Made by a program: the position numbers and the translations under genes
The notes under the pieces: model-generated
The model's input: only the letters and a program-made list of their open reading frames with translations
Database searches by the model: none
What the model was told of the DNA's origin: nothing
Shown: piece after piece, positions 1 through 8,455 of the stretch
Layout: each line of letters begins with the position of its first letter
How positions within the stretch are numbered: position 1 is the first letter of the stretch
NCBI RefSeq assembly: GCF_019048865.1
Contig: NZ_CP077604.1
Span: forward strand, 62,001 to 126,000
Source of the DNA: Aquihabitans sp. G128
GTDB lineage: Bacteria; Actinomycetota; Acidimicrobiia; Acidimicrobiales; Iamiaceae
DNA length: 64,000 nucleotides
Direction: 5' to 3'

Positions 1-846
1 GCCAAGGCCGCCCCGGCTCCGGCTGCTCCCGCCGCCAAGGCCGCACCGGCCGCCGCCCCCGCCGCCGCCAAGGCCTCGCCCGCGCCGGCCACCGCCCGCA
101 TCGCTGCCGCCTCGGCGGCGGCCGTCGGCACCGACAACGCCGTCCCGCTCAACAAGATCCGCAAGATCACCGCCGAGCACATGGTGCGCTCGTTGGAGAC
201 CTCGGCCCACGCCTACGTGAGCACCGAGGTCGACTTCGAAGCGGTCGAGCGGGTCCGCAAGGCCAACAAGGACCAGTTCAAGGCCGACGAGGGCGTGTCG
301 CTGACCTACCTGCCGTTCGTGGGCCGGGCCCTGGTGGACGCCCTCGCGGAGTTCCCGCAGGTCAACGCCTCCATGGGCGACGACGCCACCCAGCTCGTGG
401 TCCACGGCAGCGTGAACCTGGGCATCGCGGTGGACCTCGACCACGAGGGCCTCATCGTCCCGGTGATCCACGAGGCCCAGGACCAGCGCCTGCGAGCCAT
501 CGCCCGCCACGTGGCCGAGCTGGCCTCGAAGGCGAAGTCGAAGGGCCTCACCGCCGATGACATCACCGGCGGCACCGTCACCATCACCAACGTCGGCAGC
601 ACCGGCAACGCCTTCCTGCTGCCGATCATCAACCAGCCCCAGGTGATGATCCTGGCCACCGACGGCATCAAGCGGAAGCCGGTGGTGGTGGTCGACGCCG
701 ACGGCGACGAGTCCATCGCCATCCACTCGGTGGGCAACCTCACCCTGGGCTGGGACCACCGGGCCTTCGACGGCGCCTACGCGGCGCAGTTCCTCGCCCG
801 GGTCCGCGAGATCCTCGAGACCCGCGACTGGGCCGCCGAGCTGTAG
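1..846 (+). CDS. sucB: 2-oxo-acid dehydrogenase E2 acyltransferase, C-terminal part (5' end outside window)
   Basis: Core acyltransferase of a pyruvate- or 2-oxoglutarate-type dehydrogenase complex; it moves acyl groups from lipoyl-lysine to CoA. The frame is open from base 1, and 281 residues are visible. The first 43 or so are an Ala/Pro/Lys linker. The catalytic domain starts near NKIRKITAEHM and carries the active-site motif DHRAFDG close to the C terminus. The ATG at 181 lies inside the domain and is not the start. The lipoate synthesis gene downstream makes the cofactor this enzyme needs, which fits the common actinobacterial order E2-lipB-lipA. Substrate type cannot be told from this fragment; the symbol is the usual actinobacterial name. 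Confidence 0.9.
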   Translation, partial: AKAAPAPAAPAAKAAPAAAPAAAKASPAPATARIAAASAAAVGTDNAVPLNKIRKITAEHMVRSLETSAHAYVSTEVDFEAVERVRKANKDQFKADEGVSLTYLPFVGRALVDALAEFPQVNASMGDDATQLVVHGSVNLGIAVDLDHEGLIVPVIHEAQDQRLRAIARHVAELASKAKSKGLTADDITGGTVTITNVGSTGNAFLLPIINQPQVMILATDGIKRKPVVVVDADGDESIAIHSVGNLTLGWDHRAFDGAYAAQFLARVREILETRDWAAEL

Positions 847-866
847 CCGGCACCCGCCGCAACGAT

Positions 867-918
867 CGAACCGGGTGGGTTCCTCGGGGCCCTCGCCCTG
901 GGCACCCCACCCGGTTCG
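867..918 (+). terminator. Inverted repeat after the E2 gene, terminator-like
   Basis: A perfect 13-bp inverted repeat (CGAACCGGGTGGG at 867-879, its complement at 906-918) encloses a 26-nt GC-rich loop that can itself pair. It lies 20 bases after the E2 stop and before the next promoter. There is no T-tract, so it is at best a non-canonical terminator. Confidence 0.5.
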
Positions 919-936
919 CGCTTGGGGCGGCGCCGG

Positions 937-942
937 TAGCCT
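937..942 (+). promoter_or_regulatory. -10-like hexamer of lipB-lipA (leaderless)
   Basis: TAGCCT lies 7 nt before the ATG at 950 and there is no Shine-Dalgarno sequence, the pattern of a leaderless actinobacterial transcript. Confidence 0.45.
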
Positions 943-949
943 CGGATCC

Positions 950-2722
950 ATGGCTCCCGACCCGACGGCACCCCGACCGCTGCACGTGCGGTGGCTGGGC
1001 ACGGTGCGCTACCAGGACGCCAACGCCCTGCAGCACGGCCTCTACGACACCGCCGTCGACGACCACCTGCTGCTGTCGGAGCACAAGCCCGTGTACACGC
1101 TCGGCGTGCGGGCCGACGAGGGGAACGTCCTGGTCGATCCGGCCTCCGTGGGCGCGGAGCTGGTCCGCACCGACCGCGGCGGTGACGTCACCTACCACGG
1201 CCCCGGCCAGCTGGTGGGCTACCCGATCCTGCACCTGCCCGGGAAGGGCGGCGGCACCAAGCCCGACTCCGCCGCCTACGTGCACGACGTCGAGCAGCTG
1301 GTCATCGACTCCCTGGCCGACCTCGGCCTCGCCGCGGACCGCCTGCCCGACTACCCCGGCGTCTGGGTGGGCGTCGGCACCGACGCCCCGCGCAAGGTCT
1401 GCGCCATCGGCGTGCGGCTGAACCGGGGACGCACGCTGCACGGCTTCGGCCTCAACGTCGATCCCGACCTCACGATGTTCAACCACATCGTCCCGTGCGG
1501 CATCCCCGACAAGGCGGTCACGTCCCTGCGGGCCGAGGGCATCGACGCGACCATGGCCGAGGTGGTCGACGTGGTGGTGGCCCGGGCCACCGAGCGGTGG
1601 GGGGCCGGCGGGGTCGATCGCCACGACGTGGTGTGGCGCCACCGCGAGAGCGACCTCGCCCCCTTCTCCCGCGGCGAGGGCGCCGGCGAGGTGGCCGGCC
1701 AGGTCAGGGCCAGCGGGCCCACCCGCGGGCGGGAGGCCACCGGCGCCGCCAAGGCCATCGACGAGCAGGCCGCCGCCGAGGGGACGTCGGTGCGCCTGCT
1801 GGGCCGCCTGGCCGATGCCGGCGTGGCCCAGGGGCTCGCCATCGGCGAGCGCAAGCCCGAGTGGATGCGGGCCAAGGCCCGCATGGGCGAGGACTACCTC
1901 CGCCTCAAGCAGACCATGCGCCAGCTGGACCTGGTCACGGTGTGCGAGGAGGCGGGCTGCCCCAACATCTACGAGTGCTGGCAGGACGGCACCGCCACCT
2001 TCATGATCAACGGCGAGCGCTGCACCCGGGCCTGCGGCTTCTGCCTGGTCGACACCCGACACCCGCAGGCGCCCGATCCCGGCGAGCCCGAGCGCGTGGC
2101 CACCGCGGTCGAGCAGATGGGCCTCCGCTACGCCGTGCTCACCACCGTCGCCCGCGACGACCTCGCCGACGGCGGCGCTTCCCAGTTCGCCGCCACCATC
2201 GCCGCCATCCGCCGACGCACCCCCGGCGTGCAGGTCGAGACCCTCATCTCCGACTGCAAGGGCGACCCCGCCTCGCTGGACGTGATCTTCGAGGCCCGTC
2301 CCGAGGTGCTGAACCACAACATCGAGACCGTGGCCCGGCTCCAGCGCGCCGTGCGGCCCTCGGCCTCCTACGCCCGGTCGTTGGCCTTGCTGGCCCGGGC
2401 CAAGGCCGCCGGCCTCACCACCAAGTCCAGCCTCATCGTGGGCATGGGCGAGACCTTCGACGAGCTGGTGGGAACGCTCGCCGACCTGCGCGGCATCGGC
2501 GTCGACATCGTCACCATCGGCCAGTACCTGCGGCCCACCACCCACCACCTGCCGGTGGCCCGCTGGGTCACGCCGGAGGAGTTCGCCGAGCTCAAGCGCA
2601 TCGGCGAGGCCATGGGCATCGACCACGTCGAGTCCGGACCGCTCACCCGGTCCAGCTACCACGCCCGCCAGGCCGCCGACGCTGCTGAGGTCGAAACCGT
2701 GGCCCCGGCCGCGCTGGCTTAG
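950..2722 (+). CDS. lipB-lipA: Fused octanoyltransferase (LipB) - lipoyl synthase (LipA)
   Basis: One 590-residue reading frame encodes both steps of lipoate synthesis on protein. Residues 1 to about 235 are LipB: it moves octanoyl from acyl carrier protein to the E2 lysine; the GGDVTYHGPGQ motif, the Lys in RKVCAIGV and the acyl-Cys at 183 (VPCGIPDK) are present. A linker of about 60 Gly/Ala/Glu-rich residues follows. The rest is LipA, a radical SAM enzyme that inserts two sulfurs: auxiliary cluster Cys332/337/343 (CEEAGCPNIYEC), radical SAM Cys358/362/365 (CTRACGFC) and the C-terminal RSSY motif. The two are normally separate neighbouring genes. The ATG at 950 is chosen because LipB homology starts right after it and a -10 hexamer precedes it; an in-frame ATG at 875 falls inside the terminator-like repeat. 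Confidence 0.9.
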   Translation: MAPDPTAPRPLHVRWLGTVRYQDANALQHGLYDTAVDDHLLLSEHKPVYTLGVRADEGNVLVDPASVGAELVRTDRGGDVTYHGPGQLVGYPILHLPGKGGGTKPDSAAYVHDVEQLVIDSLADLGLAADRLPDYPGVWVGVGTDAPRKVCAIGVRLNRGRTLHGFGLNVDPDLTMFNHIVPCGIPDKAVTSLRAEGIDATMAEVVDVVVARATERWGAGGVDRHDVVWRHRESDLAPFSRGEGAGEVAGQVRASGPTRGREATGAAKAIDEQAAAEGTSVRLLGRLADAGVAQGLAIGERKPEWMRAKARMGEDYLRLKQTMRQLDLVTVCEEAGCPNIYECWQDGTATFMINGERCTRACGFCLVDTRHPQAPDPGEPERVATAVEQMGLRYAVLTTVARDDLADGGASQFAATIAAIRRRTPGVQVETLISDCKGDPASLDVIFEARPEVLNHNIETVARLQRAVRPSASYARSLALLARAKAAGLTTKSSLIVGMGETFDELVGTLADLRGIGVDIVTIGQYLRPTTHHLPVARWVTPEEFAELKRIGEAMGIDHVESGPLTRSSYHARQAADAAEVETVAPAALA

Positions 2723-2738
2723 GGGCAGACTGGTCCCC

Positions 2739-3284
2739 ATGGGCAAGCAGTGGGACGCCATCCCCCCGCACCTCGTCGAGTGGATGCCGGCCCAGCCGGT
2801 GTTCTTCGTGGCCACCGCCCCGCTCACCGCCGAGGGCCACGTCAACGTCTCGCCCAAGGGCGACGACACGTTCCGGGTGATCGACGAGCGCACCGTGGCC
2901 TACCTGGACCTCACCGGCAGCGGCGCCGAGACCATCGCCCACACCCGGGAGAACGGCCGGCTCACGATCATGTTCTGCTCGTTCGACGCTCGGCCCGACA
3001 TCGTCCGGCTCTACGGCGAGGGCGAGGCGGTGCTGCCCGACCACCCGGACTTCGCCGACCTGGTGGCCCGCTTCCCCGAGAAGCTCTCCACCCGCAGCGT
3101 GATCCGGCTGCACGTCCGCGAGGTCACCAGCTCCTGCGGCTTCGGGGTGCCCTACATGACCCTGGCCGGGCCCCGTCCGATGATGGACGAGTGGGCCGAG
3201 CGCAAGGGGCCCGACGGCATCGTCGAGTACCGGGCCCAGAAGAACGCCCACAGCCTCGACGGCCTCCCCGCGCTGGCCGACTGA
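2739..3284 (+). CDS. Pyridoxamine 5'-phosphate oxidase-like (split-barrel flavin) protein
   Basis: 181 residues with the N-terminal pattern of the PNPOx-like split-barrel family: a strand FFVATAPLTAEGHVNVSPKG, then the VAYLDLTGSGAETIAHTREN stretch that in relatives contacts FMN or F420. Members bind FMN, F420 or haem and act as small-molecule oxidoreductases or as orphan flavoproteins. The specific substrate cannot be read from sequence. Starts 16 nt after lipB-lipA. An imperfect -10 (CAGACT) precedes the ATG. The downstream membrane gene begins 2 nt after the stop, so the two are likely co-transcribed. Confidence 0.8.
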   Translation: MGKQWDAIPPHLVEWMPAQPVFFVATAPLTAEGHVNVSPKGDDTFRVIDERTVAYLDLTGSGAETIAHTRENGRLTIMFCSFDARPDIVRLYGEGEAVLPDHPDFADLVARFPEKLSTRSVIRLHVREVTSSCGFGVPYMTLAGPRPMMDEWAERKGPDGIVEYRAQKNAHSLDGLPALAD

Positions 3285-3286
3285 CG

Positions 3287-3838
3287 GTGGCCGACGAGCC
3301 CCAGCCGCGCTACGCCGCCGGCAGCCGGGCCGGGCGGGCCCCCGAGGAGCGACCGGCGACCCCGGAGGTCGTGCGGTCCCCGGCCACCGAGCCGGTCATC
3401 GACATCCGCCCGCCCGCGTGGTTCGCGGCGGCGTCGAAGGTCGTGGCCGTGCTGCTGGTGCTCCTCGGCGTGGTGGCGGCGACGGCCGGCTTCCGCACGG
3501 GGGACCCCGTCTCGGCCCTGGTGAGCCTGAGCGGCGGCGCCCTGCTGGCGGTCCTGGCCTGGGACGCCTCGACCCGTTCGGCGGTGACCGAGGGCGACGA
3601 GCTGGTCCTGCGCCAGTGGTTCCGGACGGTGCGCGCCCGCCGGGCCGACATCGACGAGTTCGACGCGGTGCGGGCCAGCTTCCTCCGCTGGGACATCGTG
3701 CTGGTCCCCGACGACGGCGACCTGCTCCGGCTGTGGGTCACCCGCACCCTCTCCGCCGGTCGTCGCACCCGCCAGGGCTGGCTGGCCGACCTGGAGGCCT
3801 GGCGCACCTGGGTCGAGCCCGACTGCACCGTCGGCTGA
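3287..3838 (+). CDS. Small two-TM membrane protein with PH-like cytoplasmic domain
   Basis: 183 residues, GTG start 2 nt after the previous stop. An N-terminal Arg/Glu/Pro-rich tail of about 40 residues is followed by two membrane segments (about 46-68 and 76-93) and a C-terminal domain of about 90 residues beginning VTEGDELVLRQWFRTVRARR. That layout, a hydrophobic hairpin then a domain with VLRQWFRT and RRADIDEF strands, resembles bacterial PH-domain membrane proteins common in actinobacteria. No enzymatic motif is visible. The family assignment is inferred from layout; a plain hypothetical membrane protein is the alternative. Confidence 0.65.
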   Translation: MADEPQPRYAAGSRAGRAPEERPATPEVVRSPATEPVIDIRPPAWFAAASKVVAVLLVLLGVVAATAGFRTGDPVSALVSLSGGALLAVLAWDASTRSAVTEGDELVLRQWFRTVRARRADIDEFDAVRASFLRWDIVLVPDDGDLLRLWVTRTLSAGRRTRQGWLADLEAWRTWVEPDCTVG

Positions 3839-3853
3839 GGACCGGGCGGGGCC

Positions 3854-3859
3854 TACCCT
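3854..3859 (+). promoter_or_regulatory. -10-like hexamer of M24 peptidase gene (leaderless)
   Basis: TACCCT lies 7 nt before the ATG at 3867, with no Shine-Dalgarno sequence between. Confidence 0.45.
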
Positions 3860-3866
3860 TGGCCCC

Positions 3867-4973
3867 ATGCATGCCGAGCGCCTCGACCGGGTCCGTGCCG
3901 CGATGGGGGAGCAGGGCGTCGACGTCCTCCTGCTCTCGGTCGGGCCGGACCTGCCGTGGCTGATCGGCTACGAGGCCATGCCGCTCGAACGGCTGACCAT
4001 GCTGGTGGTCCCCCGCGACGGCGACGCCACGCTGGTGGTGCCCCGCCTCGAGGCGCCCCGGGTGGTCGAGCGGCCGGACGTGTTCGCCATCGAGCCGTTC
4101 GAGGAGTCCACCGACCCCATCGCCCTCGTGGCCGGGCTCGCCGGTGCCGCCGCCACCGTCGCGGTGGGCGACCGCACCTGGGCCCGGTTCGTGGTCGACC
4201 TCCAGGGCGCCCTGCCGGCAGCGGCCTGGCGCAAGGCCAGCACGGTCACCGGACCGCTGCGAGCGGTCAAGGACGCTGCCGAGGTCGCGGCGCTGCGCCG
4301 GGCCGCCGAGGCCGCCGACCGGGTGGCGGCGCAGCTGCAGGGCGGCCAGATCCCGTTGGTGGGCCGCACCGAGGCCGACGTCTCGGCCGACATCGGCCGT
4401 CGCCTGGTGGACGAGGGCCACCAGCGCGTGAACTTCGCCATCGTGGCCAGCGGGCCGAACGCCGCCAGCCCCCACCACGACGCCGACGAGCGGGTCATCC
4501 GCGCCGGCGAGGTCGTGCTCTGCGACTTCGGCGGGACCATGGTCACCGAGGGCGGCGCCGGCTACTGCAGCGACATCACCCGCTGCGTGTCGATCGGCGA
4601 GCCGCCGGCCGAGGTGGCCGAGGCGTACGCCGTGCTGCACGAGGCCCAGCAGGCCGCGGTGGCCGCCGCCACGGTCGGCACGCCGTGCGAGGAGGTCGAT
4701 GCCGTGGCGCGTCGCATCATCACCGCCGCCGGCTTCGGCGAGCGCTTCTTCCACCGCACCGGCCACGGCATCGGCGTCGAGGAGCACGAGGACCCCTACG
4801 TCGTGGCGGGCAACGCCACCCCGCTCGAGCCGGGCCACGCCTTCTCCGTGGAGCCGGGGATCTACACCACCGGCTCCTGGGGCCTCCGGCTCGAGGACAT
4901 CGTGGTGGCGGCCGCCGACGGTCCCGACCCGCTCAACCGGGCCGACCACCAGCTCGTGGTGGTGGACGCCTAG
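3867..4973 (+). CDS. M24 family metallopeptidase (Xaa-Pro aminopeptidase-like)
   Basis: 368 residues. The N-terminal creatinase-like domain (1 to about 130) is followed by a pita-bread catalytic domain with all metal ligands: Asp in CDFGG, Asp in CSDITR, His in HRTGHGIGVEEHEDPY, Glu in FSVEPGIY and Glu in LRLEDIVV. The enzyme probably removes N-terminal residues next to proline, or hydrolyses a dipeptide, in the cytoplasm. No signal peptide. Its stop codon overlaps the stop of the convergent sugar-transferase gene by 4 bp. The exact specificity (PepP, PepQ or creatinase type) is not decided by sequence. Confidence 0.88.
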   Translation: MHAERLDRVRAAMGEQGVDVLLLSVGPDLPWLIGYEAMPLERLTMLVVPRDGDATLVVPRLEAPRVVERPDVFAIEPFEESTDPIALVAGLAGAAATVAVGDRTWARFVVDLQGALPAAAWRKASTVTGPLRAVKDAAEVAALRRAAEAADRVAAQLQGGQIPLVGRTEADVSADIGRRLVDEGHQRVNFAIVASGPNAASPHHDADERVIRAGEVVLCDFGGTMVTEGGAGYCSDITRCVSIGEPPAEVAEAYAVLHEAQQAAVAAATVGTPCEEVDAVARRIITAAGFGERFFHRTGHGIGVEEHEDPYVVAGNATPLEPGHAFSVEPGIYTTGSWGLRLEDIVVAAADGPDPLNRADHQLVVVDA

Positions 4974-6475
4974 CGGGCGCCTTGGCGCAGCAGGACCACC
5001 GGGATGGTCTTGGCCAGGATGGCGAGGTCGGTGGCGAGCGACCAGTTGTCGACGTAGTACAGGTCGAGGCGGGTGTAGTCCTCGAAGCTGGTGTCGCTCC
5101 GACCGCTGACCTGCCACATGCCGGTGATGCCGGGCTTGACCCGCAGGCGCTGGGCCAGCAGGGCGTCCCACTCCTCGGTCTCGTGGGGCAGGGCGGGCCG
5201 GGGGCCCACCAGGCTCATGTCGCCACGGAGGACGTTCCAGAGCTGGGGCAGCTCGTCGATCGAGGTCTTGCGCAGGAAGCGCCCGACCCGGGTGATGCGG
5301 GGGTCGTGGGCCATCTTGAACAGGGGCCCGTCGGCCTCGTTGCTGTCCATGAGGTCGGCCAGCTGGGCCTCGGCGTCGACGACCATGGTGCGGAACTTCA
5401 GGACCGGGAACGGGTCGGAGTCCTGGCCCACCCGCACCTGCGAGAACAGGAACGGGCCCCGGGAGTCGAGCTTGATGGCGATGGCGGCCACGAGGGCGAT
5501 GGGCGCCGTCAGCACGAGGCCGATGGCGGCGGCCACGACGTCGAAGGAGCGCTTGGCGGCCGCCCGCCAGCCGCCCCGGGTGACGGGCTCGACGTAGACG
5601 ATGGGGAAGCGGCCGAGGGGGCGCACGGTCAGGCGCTGCGACGAGATGTCCCGCAGGGTGGACGACAGCTCGACGTGCACGCCCTGGTCGAGCAGGTCGC
5701 GGGCGAGGCGGTTGGTCACGGTGCTCTCGACGCCGCTGGTGGCCACGATGACGCTGGCGTTCGGGTACTCCTGGAGCACGCCCTGGATGTCGCCGAAGCC
5801 GCCCAGCAGCGGCACGCCGGGGACGGGCTCGCGAGCCGGCGCGGTGTCGTCGACGAACCCGATGACCTCGTAGCCCAGCCAGGGCTCGGCCTTGAGCATG
5901 GCGGCGATGTCGCGACCCTCGGGGTTGGCGCCGGCCACCACCACGTACCGCACCATGCGGCCGCCCTGGCGCAGGCGCTGGAACGTGCGGCGGGCCACCT
6001 CGCGCTCGATGGTGACGGTGAGGCAGGCCACGAGCGCCAGGATCACGAGCGACGACCGCCGGAGCAGGACGCCGGCCAGGTTGGCCACGAGCGAGACCGA
6101 CAGCGTGCCGAGCAGGGTGGCGTTGACGATCCGCCGGAACTCGTCGATCCGGCGCCCGATGAACCGGGTGTTGTAGAGCCGCTGGTTGGCGAAGAGCCCG
6201 AGCCAGACCGGCAGCGTGGCCAGGGTGGACCAGAGCAGCTCGTTGCGCGACGAGCCGGCGGTGGGGTCCCACCAGTCGAAGAGGAGCACCGACAGCAGGG
6301 CGGTGACGATGAGCGCCGCGGCGTCGGCGCCGATCATGACCAGCTTCGGTCGCCACGGCGCCGGAGCGCTCGAACGGCGTCGGCGGCGGGGCTGGCGCGA
6401 GGCGCGGGGAGCGGGGGCGTGCTCCGAGACGTCGGCCTCGACCACGTCGCTCGTCACCAGCTGCCCTCCCTGCAT
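4970..6475 (-). CDS. Polyprenyl-phosphate sugar-1-phosphate transferase (exopolysaccharide initiation)
   Basis: 501 residues of the polyisoprenyl-phosphate hexose-1-phosphate transferase family. The N-terminal half has four to five membrane segments and a nucleotide-binding-like CoA-binding fold (VVVAGANPEGRDIAAML). The C-terminal bacterial sugar-transferase domain begins KRSFDVVAAAIGL and contains KFRTM, TSIDELPQLWNVLRGDMSLV, GPRP and the KPGITGMWQVSGR loop. It should start surface polysaccharide synthesis by loading a sugar phosphate onto undecaprenyl phosphate. The start at 6475 (MQGGQL) is preferred over the ATG at 6505 because TACGCT lies 8 nt before it, like other leaderless genes here. 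The divergent DUF4012 gene is often found beside such enzymes. Confidence 0.9.
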   Translation of the reverse strand: MQGGQLVTSDVVEADVSEHAPAPRASRQPRRRRRSSAPAPWRPKLVMIGADAAALIVTALLSVLLFDWWDPTAGSSRNELLWSTLATLPVWLGLFANQRLYNTRFIGRRIDEFRRIVNATLLGTLSVSLVANLAGVLLRRSSLVILALVACLTVTIEREVARRTFQRLRQGGRMVRYVVVAGANPEGRDIAAMLKAEPWLGYEVIGFVDDTAPAREPVPGVPLLGGFGDIQGVLQEYPNASVIVATSGVESTVTNRLARDLLDQGVHVELSSTLRDISSQRLTVRPLGRFPIVYVEPVTRGGWRAAAKRSFDVVAAAIGLVLTAPIALVAAIAIKLDSRGPFLFSQVRVGQDSDPFPVLKFRTMVVDAEAQLADLMDSNEADGPLFKMAHDPRITRVGRFLRKTSIDELPQLWNVLRGDMSLVGPRPALPHETEEWDALLAQRLRVKPGITGMWQVSGRSDTSFEDYTRLDLYYVDNWSLATDLAILAKTIPVVLLRQGAR

Positions 6476-6483
6476 CGTCACCG

Positions 6484-6489
6484 AGCGTA
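6484..6489 (-). promoter_or_regulatory. -10-like hexamer of sugar-transferase gene
   Basis: On the minus strand TACGCT lies 8 nt before the ATG at 6475. This supports the shorter start; nothing comparable precedes the ATG at 6505. Confidence 0.45.
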
Positions 6490-6604
6490 GCGGCTGTGCG
6501 CTCATAGTTCACGCAACGTCATGTGAACGGCACCTGCGCCTCACCTGAACGGTGTCCGGGCGTCACCTCGGGTGACACGGACTGGTCGGCAGGGGTGAGG
6601 CGCC

Positions 6605-6610
6605 TACGCT
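6605..6610 (+). promoter_or_regulatory. -10-like hexamer of DUF4012 gene
   Basis: TACGCT lies 8 nt before the ATG at 6619. A short hairpin (GTCACC at 6562-6567, loop TCG, GGTGAC at 6571-6576) lies just upstream, near the expected -35 region, and could be an operator. Confidence 0.4.
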
Positions 6611-6618
6611 GCCCCGCC

Positions 6619-8349
6619 ATGGCTCGCAGACCACGGCGTCGCACGGTGCTCCTGTCGCTGCTCGGCGTGGCCATCCTCTGGATGATCGGCACGGCCTACC
6701 TCGCCAATGAGGCTCGGCGCGCGATGTCTTCCGGGAAGGACCGCCTGGAGTCCGTGCGCCAGGGCGCCACCACGTCGTCGCTCCTCGACCCGAAGACGGC
6801 CAAGGACCTCGACGCCGCCGACGCCGACTTCTCCCGGGCCCGCTCGAAGCTGCGCAGCCCGGTGCTCGCCCCCCTGCGGATCGTGCCGGTGCTGGGGCGC
6901 CAGGTCCGGGCCGCCGACAAGGTGGTGGCCACGTCGAAGGGCGCGGCGAGCCTGGCCGCCGACGCCGTCGACGACCTGCAGGAGCTCCAGGGCCGCGACC
7001 TCGGCGCCGGTCCCCAGCGGGTGGAGGCGCTCGACGACCTCGCCGCCATCGTCGCCCGCACCCGCACGGGCCTGGCGGCCCTCGACCCAGGCTCGCCCGA
7101 CGCCCTCGTCGGACCGCTCGGCGATGCCGTGGTGGAGCTGCGCTCGCAGCGCGACGAGACCGTCGACGGCCTCGCCCGGGCCCAGCAGGCCACCGAGGCG
7201 GTGGCCAAGGTCCTCGACGGGCCGACGCCGTACCTGCTGATCGGGGCCAACAACGCCGAGATGCGGGCCGGCGGCGGCATGTTCCTGTCGGCCGCCACGC
7301 TGGGGTTCGACCACGGCACGCTCGAGCTGGGCGACGTCCGGCCCACCGAGCAACTCGTCCTGCCGGCCGGCTCGATCCCGGTGTCGGGGGACCTGGCGGC
7401 CAACTGGCCCTGGCTCGACGGCGGACGTGACCTGCGAAACATGGCGCTCAGCGCCGACTTCCCCCAGAGCGCGCCCATCGCGGCGGCCAACTGGGCCAAG
7501 GTCCCGGGCGGGACGAAGGTCGGCGGGGTCCTGGTGGTGGACGTCGACGCCATCCGCGGCCTGCTCCGCGTGGTCGGGCCCGTCGAGGTCGACGGCACCC
7601 GCTACACCGCCGACACCGTCCGTGGCGAGCTCCTGCGCAAGCAGTACGCCCGCTACGGCGACGACCGCGACGCCCGGCGCGACCAGCTGGGAGCCGTCGC
7701 CAAGGAGGTCTTCGCCCGCATCGAGGCCGGCGACTTCGAGCTCGACCGGCTCGCCACCGCCCTCACCGACGCCGTGCAGCGCCGGAACCTCTTGATCTGG
7801 TCGAGCGACCCGGCGGTCCAGCGGTCCTTCGCCACCGCCGGCGTCGACGGGCACCTGCGATCGAACTCGGTCTCGGTGGCCGTGCTCAACCGGGGCGCCG
7901 AGAAGCTCGACTCCTACCTCGACACCGCGGGCACCATCACGTCGTCCACCCGAGCCGACGGCCGGGTGGGGATCACCGTCCGCTACCAGCTCGTCAACCG
8001 GGCTCCGGCGAGCGGACCCCGGTACGTGGTGGGCCCGAACATCGAGGGGCTGGTCGAGGCCGAGCACCGCGGCATCGTGGTCGCCAACCTCCCGGCCGGG
8101 ACGACGGGGGTCGAGCTGCGTGGGGCCACCCGGACGCTGCTCGGCAGCGACGGTCCCACCCTGGTGGTGGCGGGGAGCCTGGACGTCCCGCGCGGGAGCA
8201 CGGCCGAGGTCGTCGTCACCGGCGTGCTGCCGCAGGGGGTGCGGTCGGTGGTGCTCGAGCCGTCAGCCCGCATCACCCGCACCCGGTGGACCGTCGACGG
8301 CACGGCCTACGAGATCGACCGGCGTCGTACCCTCGACCTGGGCCGCTGA
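6619..8349 (+). CDS. DUF4012 domain membrane-anchored extracellular protein
   Basis: 576 residues. An Arg-rich N terminus precedes one membrane segment (about 8-28); the rest should lie outside the cell. The DUF4012 signature LLIGANNAEMRAGGGMF is near residue 206, followed by a long extracellular region ending in a beta-rich C-terminal part. DUF4012 proteins are common in actinobacteria beside polysaccharide-assembly genes; their reaction is unknown. An upstream in-frame ATG at 6523 exists, but it runs through the promoter region, so 6619 is chosen. Divergent from the polyprenyl sugar-phosphate transferase, which suggests an envelope polysaccharide role. Confidence 0.85.
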   Translation: MARRPRRRTVLLSLLGVAILWMIGTAYLANEARRAMSSGKDRLESVRQGATTSSLLDPKTAKDLDAADADFSRARSKLRSPVLAPLRIVPVLGRQVRAADKVVATSKGAASLAADAVDDLQELQGRDLGAGPQRVEALDDLAAIVARTRTGLAALDPGSPDALVGPLGDAVVELRSQRDETVDGLARAQQATEAVAKVLDGPTPYLLIGANNAEMRAGGGMFLSAATLGFDHGTLELGDVRPTEQLVLPAGSIPVSGDLAANWPWLDGGRDLRNMALSADFPQSAPIAAANWAKVPGGTKVGGVLVVDVDAIRGLLRVVGPVEVDGTRYTADTVRGELLRKQYARYGDDRDARRDQLGAVAKEVFARIEAGDFELDRLATALTDAVQRRNLLIWSSDPAVQRSFATAGVDGHLRSNSVSVAVLNRGAEKLDSYLDTAGTITSSTRADGRVGITVRYQLVNRAPASGPRYVVGPNIEGLVEAEHRGIVVANLPAGTTGVELRGATRTLLGSDGPTLVVAGSLDVPRGSTAEVVVTGVLPQGVRSVVLEPSARITRTRWTVDGTAYEIDRRRTLDLGR

Positions 8350-8442
8350 GGGCGTCGTCGCATCTCCTGCCATTCTGTGACCCTGCGTAGCGGGATCACC
8401 GATTCGAACACGGAGAGTGTTGACGGCGACCACACGACTGCG

Positions 8443-8448
8443 TAGGGT
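8443..8448 (+). promoter_or_regulatory. -10-like hexamer of LAxTG protein gene
   Basis: TAGGGT lies 7 nt before the ATG at 8456, with no Shine-Dalgarno sequence. Confidence 0.4.
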
Positions 8449-8455
8449 GACGCCC

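Noticed and set aside
740..2893. 717-residue minus-strand open frame opposite lipB-lipA
   Set aside because: Low-complexity Gly/Ala/His/Val sequence, a mirror of codon bias on the opposite strand; lipB-lipA has full catalytic motifs.
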